Shown here: positions 58,419 to 64,000 of the stretch, piece after piece | Position numbering within the stretch: the stretch's first letter is position 1 | Layout of the letters: each line of letters opens with the position of its first letter | From: Cheilinus undulatus | Lineage: Eukaryota; Chordata; Actinopteri; Labriformes; Labridae | NCBI RefSeq assembly: GCF_018320785.1 | Contig: NC_054867.1 | Coordinates: 39,296,355 to 39,360,354 of the forward strand | Direction of reading: 5' to 3' | DNA length: 64,000 nt | Program-made: the position numbers and the translations under genes | Notes under the pieces: generated by a model | Told to the model about the DNA's origin: nothing | The model's input: the letters and a program-made list of their open reading frames with translations, nothing else | The model's database searches: none

Positions 58419-58502
58419 GATGTGTTGCTTTTTGAGCTCTTTCAGCCTACCTCACTTTGTCAGACAAGTTCTATTCAAATAATTTCTTGATTCAACATGC
58501 CT

Positions 58503-58517
58503 GGGGGGGGGGGGGGG
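58503..58517 (+). repeat. G15 homopolymer
   Basis: A run of about 15 G inside the older Tc1-like relic. Confidence 0.9.
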
Positions 58518-58625
58518 TGACTGTCTAATATTAAAACTTGTTTGATGATCTGAAACATTTAAATGTAACAAATATACACAAAATAAGAAATCAGGAAGGA
58601 AGAGAACACTTTTTCCCAGAACTGT

Positions 58626-59630
58626 AAATGTAAATGTAAATGTACATTTTAAGGACAAGTAGAAGATGGCTCTTTGCCTCAGCACTAAATATCCTGTTCA
58701 TTTTCATAAAAGTAAGGTAAGGGCAGACTAACTTCCTCATCTGTGACCAAATAACCCCACAGTTTTAGATGCTCATTTGTTAATCAGAGAGATTTAAACA
58801 TCACCTTTAACCTGCCTTTTAGATTTCAATCATTACATCTTCCACTCATTCAGTTGTCTATTTGAGTTCATTAGAGAGTCACAGTAGCATTTAGTTGTCG
58901 TTGATGACCTTTACGTGTTTTGCCCCGAGCTTCTTTCCCCTGCCTTATGACGTATTTGTGGAGGAAGGTGTTTCCTTCTTTGTGTGTGTATGATTTTTCA
59001 TGCACACAGTGTTTCTGTGCAGGCATGTAAGAGCTACAGTATAGGGTGAAAAGGCAGGGGGGCATTTCAAAATTCAGATCACCAGCTGATGAGTTACAGA
59101 ACAAGCAGGTTGCATTGCATATATTCCCAAAATGATGGTGATCAGTGTAGCAATGTATTGAGTAAAATGGGATGAAAAGGGAATCAAAAGAGACACTTCT
59201 GCTTTTCAAAGGCAAACTAATATATTGTGCTATTATAAGAAAAAATAAAGGTTTACTATCTTTGAACCCAGGGGTCATCAACTACATTTTGGCAGAATGT
59301 TGATGCGTAAAAGCATAGGTTTAATCAAGTATGTACTAATAAGCATGTGTTTATCATGCCAGACTAATGAAATGTTAAACCTGTTTGCCTTGTTTGATAA
59401 GTTTGATAACCTGAAGGTTGTCATTTTGCCTTTATAAAAAAGTTTAACAATGCCATGATTAAAACAGTGCTAAATAGCAACAGCATGGGAAACTGAGAAA
59501 AATATATCAGAAAAGAATTGCCAGTTTATCTTCATTCTAGAGAGGATAAAGTACAAGCATTATTTCAGTCATAAAAGAGGAGGGTTTTTTAGCTTTACAG
59601 ATTCTCTACTACTATTCACTGCACAATCGG
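58626..59630. other. Spacer between the two duplication copies, no gene recognised
   Basis: It includes (AAATGT)n-like slippage at 58624-58645. The 136-codon - strand frame at 58871-59281 has no recognisable domain and a compositional look. Confidence 0.45.
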
Positions 59631-59633
59631 CGC

Positions 59634-60265
59634 CCTGGAGGTTAGCAATGACACACTCATCCTAAATTCAAACAATTTAGTTTATGCCTAATATCCATTT
59701 TGCTTATCAAATCAACATAAATATAACTCTAATATATTATTGCCTGTTTCAAAATTTAAACCACCTCCTCTTTAACATAATATAAGCTTTTATTTTTGCA
59801 ATATTAAGGGAGTGGGTGGGCCCACTGGACTAGGACAGTAATGTCCGTATTTTTTGTTTTTCCGATTCGTTCCTAAACTGTATGGAGCTAGGCCCAGGAT
59901 GCTAATGTCAAACGGGGCTAGTGCTAACGCTTTCCAATGTTCATGCATTGATATTATTAAATAGTATCTAGGGAGAGCCCATTTACAGAGTCTTTTAGGG
60001 GTCCAGCCGTTGTTTCTGGCAGGGTTTCTGTACGCTTGATGACATCACTCCTAGCTAAACTTAAAGTGCTAGCTAGCCAAACATGCTGATAGCAGGATAA
60101 GATTTAATGGTTTTGTTAAAGGTTGTCTTCAGTTGGTCAAGAAAAAATATGTCACTGTTTCTTCAGAGGGGCAAAATTTCCTTCAGTGAAGTTTTAGCAT
60201 GACCTGATTGTTTGATAAAATGCCAATTCTTTGTAATCCATACAGTGCTGTGATAAAAAGTATTC
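59634..60265. repeat. Diverged duplication, copy B (empty-site copy)
   Basis: Colinear with copy A at 55178-57345 but without the 1604-bp Tc1-like element. At the matching point it reads GTCAAGAAAAAATATGTCAC (TA at 60148-60149). It has about 100 bp of extra sequence around 59845-59960. It ends in the left end of another Tc1-like relic. Confidence 0.7.
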
Positions 60266-60310
60266 ACCCCCTTTTTGTTTTTCTTTTGCTTATTGTTTGC
60301 ATAATCAAGC
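60243..60310 (+). mobile_element. Tc1-like left-end fragment
   Basis: CAGTGCTGTGATAAAAAGTA followed by TTCACCCCC matches the left end of the older relic at 57320, but here the rest is missing. Confidence 0.6.
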
Positions 60311-60489
60311 CAGCAACTCTTTTTTGAGAGTGGTAGCTCACAGTCCTTGCTGAATAGTCACTAATAATAACTAATGAATTCTGTAAAAAACATGAAATGT
60401 CAAATCAATTGAATTGACTGATTAAACTGTTCCAATCTTAATGGGTTTTGCAGGTGCACACCTGAATGGGGCTTTATTTTACTGTGCAA

Positions 60490-61400
60490 CAAGTGGATTT
60501 TGTTAGTACATTTTATTTTTATAGCATGACAGAATGTCACAAAGTGCTTCACAATAGTTAAAATCACTACAAATCAACAGCATCAAAAATATGAAACACC
60601 ACAGATAAACTTGCAAATATCCATATTGATGTTCTAGATGTTCAAAAGCCAGTGTAAAAAGAGGTGTCTAAAGCATCTGCTGATGCAGCTGATCACAACT
60701 GAAGTGGAAGAGATTTCCAAAGAGTTGGCGCCACAAATTCAAAAGCAAGGTCACCTAAACGAACTCGAGGGACCTTAAGAAGATTCTGTTCAGAAGACCT
60801 GAGGGATCGACCAGGGATGTAGGGATGGAGCAGGCCTAAGATTTAACCAGGCTCCTGCCCATGAAGAGCTTTATAGACATAAACAAGGATCTTAAAATTA
60901 ATTCAGATGTTAACTGGGAGCCAGTGTAAGGACAATAAAATTGGAGTGGTGTGAGTTGTCCAACAGGGATCCCAAACATTTTACAACATGAGAGGATATG
61001 TTCTTGGAGGCAATGATACGAGTCATATCAGTATTTAACTGAAGAAAGTTATCGCTCATCCAATCTTTAATGGCGGTCAAAAAAAATCAAGTAACATAAT
61101 AATATATACAGATATATACAGTTGAATGTCATAGGCATACAAGTGGTATGACACTCTTTTGAAATTACCTGTAACACTGCTCAGGGGAAGCATGGAAAGG
61201 GAAAATAAAAAAAGGCCCCAAGACAGATCCTTGGGTTGGAGCACACCACAAGACAAGGCAGCACATTTGGATAAATATGGACCAACTGATAGAGAGAAGC
61301 TCCTATTTGACACGTAGCTGGAGAACCAGCACTGAACAGTGCTCCAGTGCTGTACAACAGTTTAACAAATTTGTTTTTAGATTTTAAAAATACCCTAAAC
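60490..61400. repeat. Dispersed-repeat relic, class uncertain
   Basis: It contains TCACAAAGTGCTTCACA, TTTCCAAAGAGTTGGCG and AAGGTCACCTAAACGAACTC. It also has GAAGAGCTTTATAGACATAA and GGGAGCCAGTGTAAGGACA. I recognise these phrases from a family repeated widely in teleost genomes. It holds no intact frame. Whether it is a LINE 3' end or another class I cannot tell. Confidence 0.5.
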
Positions 61401-61962
61401 CACATCATATTTTTTCCTCCTCACATATTTTGAATTTGATCACCTTTTAAGGGCCAGATGGGAAGCTGTTGCTGCCCTGATGTGGCATGCAGGCCGCTAA
61501 TTGATGACCACTCTCATATGCGATATATGGCCCATGATGATATCACAGGACAACTATTCTGTAAATACTGGTATATTGCAAGACAATCATATTACGTTTA
61601 GGGCTGTCAAGATTGATCACAACTAGTTGAGATCCACAGTTAGTGGATTATTTCTTTTAAATCAGAATTGATTACATGCTTTCCCTTTCAGCCCACTTTG
61701 GTTAGGCTACTGCAGTGTCTTCCAGCAGTCACAGTGATGTAAAAGAAGTCATCCTGCTCCTTGTCTCATTTCACTCAGTGGACAAGTCAAAAGTCATAAA
61801 ACATTTATAGTTTTACTGTAAGCTTATTTGCTTTTAATCCATGACAAGTTCTATTTTCCATGGGTAAGTTCATGTCATTATCTTTAATCTTTAAATAAAT
61901 ACAGGACTGTATCAAAAGAAATTTAAAAAAATGAAGTTTAGGATGAATGTATGTAGGCCTAC

Positions 61963-62139
61963 CTGCACTTTGCTGTCAGTTTCATCATCCTCTAGCTCCC
62001 CCTCACAGTTATCTAAGATTACCCCACTGTCCTCTTCATCTTCTACTTTTATCCTACATCTTCTTCCTTGACTGTTCAAATCCGTTGCACTGCCTTGATT
62101 CATATCAGAAGTGCCACTACTGGGAGTCATGAAACCAGC
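61963..62139 (-). CDS. First coding exon of an unidentified acidic protein
   Basis: On the - strand a good acceptor (..ctgcaaactag) precedes GCTGGTTTC and an ATG at 62130. The exon codes 56 residues, beginning MTPSSGTSDMNQGSATDLNS. It includes RRCRIKVEDEEDSGVILDN and the acidic GELEDDETDSK, then ends ..KVQ before gtaggc (phase 0). The acidic, Ser/Thr-rich composition, the well-formed splice sites and the frame suggest a real gene, with a noncoding exon upstream near 62.85-63.0 kb. I did not find the next exon between here and tubb1 and do not recognise the protein. It may belong to a nuclear or regulatory factor, but that is a guess. Confidence 0.4.
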
Positions 62140-63540
62140 CTAGTTTGCAGGGAAATCTGTTTAGAGAGTTATAAAGATATTTTTAATTAAATTGCAGACA
62201 TTTGGCACTAGCAATATAATTATTGTATCACAATAGTCAGGGTGAGAGCATATTGTTGTTGAGTCAGTATTTTGTCAACCTTCTATTATTGGTTGTTTTC
62301 CATCTCATTCAAACAAAGCTGAAGATACAGTGGGTGTGATTTGTTTCCCCATAAAGGCCAAAGAGCTGAGACCCCACTCTAAAATAAGTCATAAATCTAC
62401 AAAATAATCATTCCCATGTAATATGAAACACCCACATTAATGGAGTAAAGGCAGGGTAACAAAATAACCTTGGTGGAAGATAGACTGCATGAAAACACCA
62501 GAAATTGGCCTTGATTTGGTAGGACTTAGAAAGAACACAGTAACATTTTGGACTTAAAACACAGAGTTTGTTCCTCAACTTGGGACCAGCCCGGAGTCCT
62601 GACCTGAGACAAAGCAATGACTTTTTTCCATCTGTACCTGGCCCTCATCACCTGCATGGAACAACAAGACTGAAGAGGTTCACTGAAGAAGGCATCCTTC
62701 ACTTTGTAATGTCACAAGTTTGAGTCTATGATTGCAGCTGAACGAATGTGCATCAACTGTGTGAGCATATGGGTACGGATAACTTCAGATAAATGTGCTC
62801 AGCGTTATTGATTAATGCTTTTCTTTGACGATCGGTTGATTACCATTTTGCTTCAAAGAGGGCGCCTCTCCCCTTCTGTACCTCTGCTTCATGACGCTCC
62901 GGGCAATCATGTGATCCGAGCCTGCTTCAGTCCAGATCAGTAAAGCGTCAGCAAAAAGGAAACCGGGAGTACAGTGCTCTGCACTTCAAAATAAAAGCAC
63001 GACGTTATTCCGTCTTCACAGGTGGAAACACCTCGAAAGGCCTATTGTCTTGATATTCGTTGAATCATTCATTTTTGCAATACATTTTGTTCTGTTTATA
63101 TGAACATGGGGATGTTCAAGCTTGACTCAGCTATGCTATGTAGGATATGGTGTCTTTTAAGGACGGTTTTGCTTTCATTTTTGTTGTAATGTTTTCTAAC
63201 ACCTGATGTAGCTATTCCATTGTTTCTTGTTGCTGAGTTTGTGTGATTGTGCTTCTATGTTTTATAGTTTTACCTGTCTGTGAAGGTGGTTGAGAATTTC
63301 CCTCAGGGGTTGTCGACAAAGTTGAAGCTATATATTATTATCAATTATGTCTGTGATGTCAGTGAACAGTTGATACATTTAAAATAGCTGTTAGCACAAA
63401 ATAGCACAAAAGTGTCCTTTTTAATGCCATTTTGGCAGATACAAATGATGAAATAAAGTCTGGTGCCCTCTGAGTAGACAAAAGTTAATTAAGTGTCCTC
63501 TAAATAGAAAAAAAAATCGAAAAGTGTCCTTTTTGGTGTC
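62140..63540. other. Upstream flank of the unidentified gene
   Basis: The GC-richer patch 62860-63010 (GAGGGCGCCTCTCC, ATGACGCTCCGGGC, AAACCGGGAG) could be its promoter and noncoding exon. The rest is AT-rich with no gene seen. Confidence 0.35.
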
Positions 63541-63548
63541 CTATAAAT

Positions 63549-64000
63549 CAGTGTTTCTGAACTGGTTGGACTCTAGGACCCACCACAACCTCCTTAAGAG
63601 AAATTGTGGCCCATTTTTTGAAAATATTCAACCACTCAAATGTATTTAATAATAATAGTTTGGAACTTAAATGATAAAAAAACACATATTGAACAAAGAG
63701 ACGGGACAAAACAAACATGTTTAAAAGGGACATCATTACAAAAGGACACGCAAACAACTTACTTTACTCCATTTTCCTGAGACAGTGTGGCAATTTGGTA
63801 ACTTTATTTGGATTAACTCAGTATCTTAGGGAAACCAGCTATTTCCAAAGAAAATGAGATACATAAGTAGACAGCTTGACAATAACTGAAATTTACTCAG
63901 AACCATAGGAAAAGCCCAAAGAATACTTGCATGAATTTACTGTATGTCCACTTAGGGCTTCCATACAGATCCTTTTCATCACATTGTTTTTTCCTGAACA
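63549..64000. repeat. Possible hAT-like repeat fragment at the window edge
   Basis: It starts CAGTGTTTCTGAACTGG followed by GGACTCTAGGACCCACCAC, reminiscent of CAGTGGTTCTCA-type ends seen at 15.7 and 48.5 kb. The right end is not visible in the window. Confidence 0.35.

Larger units (their letters stand above)
57320..58624 (-). mobile_element. Older Tc1-like relic with nested SINE
   Basis: It starts CAGTGCTGTGGAAAATTTTG and ends ACACTTTTTCCCAGAACTG, with TA on each side. The - strand keeps transposase phrases: MRAINHKWGRLGKVVNP (N-terminal HTH), MIDGIMKSALYQKILKEDAW and FLEWPSQSLDLDLIEMIWHE (catalytic Glu region). Large internal deletion, many stops and (TTC)n/(TTA)n slippage at 57635-57680 show it is long dead. 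It does not share the terminal sequence of the younger element. Confidence 0.85.

Noticed and set aside
58871-59281. 136-codon - strand frame
   Set aside because: It has no recognisable family, no splice or start context, and a composition like the surrounding AT-rich spacer.

Overview
This is vertebrate nuclear DNA, most probably from a ray-finned (teleost) fish. It has small multi-exon genes with GT/AG introns, fish-type tRNA-derived SINEs and several Tc1/mariner-like transposons. There is no bacterial-style gene packing. Four genes can be reconstructed exon by exon. slc32a1 (vesicular GABA/glycine transporter) is on the + strand at 19.4-22.1 kb. On the - strand are aurka (Aurora kinase A, 26.5-33.1 kb plus a 5' UTR exon), prelid3b/slmo2 (mitochondrial lipid-transfer protein, 37.4-44.2 kb) and tubb1 (beta-tubulin class VI, 46.2-50.4 kb). 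A fifth - strand gene is suggested by one acidic coding exon at 61.96-62.14 kb, which I could not identify. As recalled knowledge, the human counterparts of the four named genes all lie on chromosome 20, and PRELID3B and TUBB1 are close neighbours there. The block therefore looks like conserved ancestral linkage.

Layout. 1-19.4 kb is a gene-poor flank upstream of slc32a1. It holds a degenerate pentamer repeat (1.6-2.2 kb), several MITE-like elements, a mariner-type relic (12.6-13.6 kb), a tandemly duplicated composite of transposon pieces (15.5-17.0 kb) and a few complex noncoding stretches that may be enhancers. 19.4-23.3 kb is slc32a1 with its 3' UTR. 23.3-26.2 kb is quiet. 26.2-33.9 kb is aurka, with an NF-Y/CHR-like cell-cycle promoter at 33.88-33.97 kb. 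34-36 kb is AT-rich spacer. 36.0-44.4 kb is prelid3b with a long 3' UTR. 45.8-50.4 kb is tubb1. 50.6-62 kb is a transposon-rich spacer. It contains a young Tc1-like element with two identical 205-bp ends, an empty-site paralogue of its insertion point about 4.5 kb away, an older Tc1-like relic carrying a nested two-headed SINE, and other dispersed repeats. 62-64 kb carries the unidentified exon and more repeat sequence.

The genes do not form a pathway. slc32a1 loads inhibitory neurotransmitter into synaptic vesicles, aurka drives mitotic spindle assembly, prelid3b moves phospholipid between mitochondrial membranes, and tubb1 is the platelet/thrombocyte-type beta-tubulin. I found no previously undescribed multi-gene system. 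The most interesting items are the transposition history at 55-61 kb, a short apparently spliced duplicate beside a candidate two-exon source at 9.7-10.3 kb, and the aurka promoter architecture.
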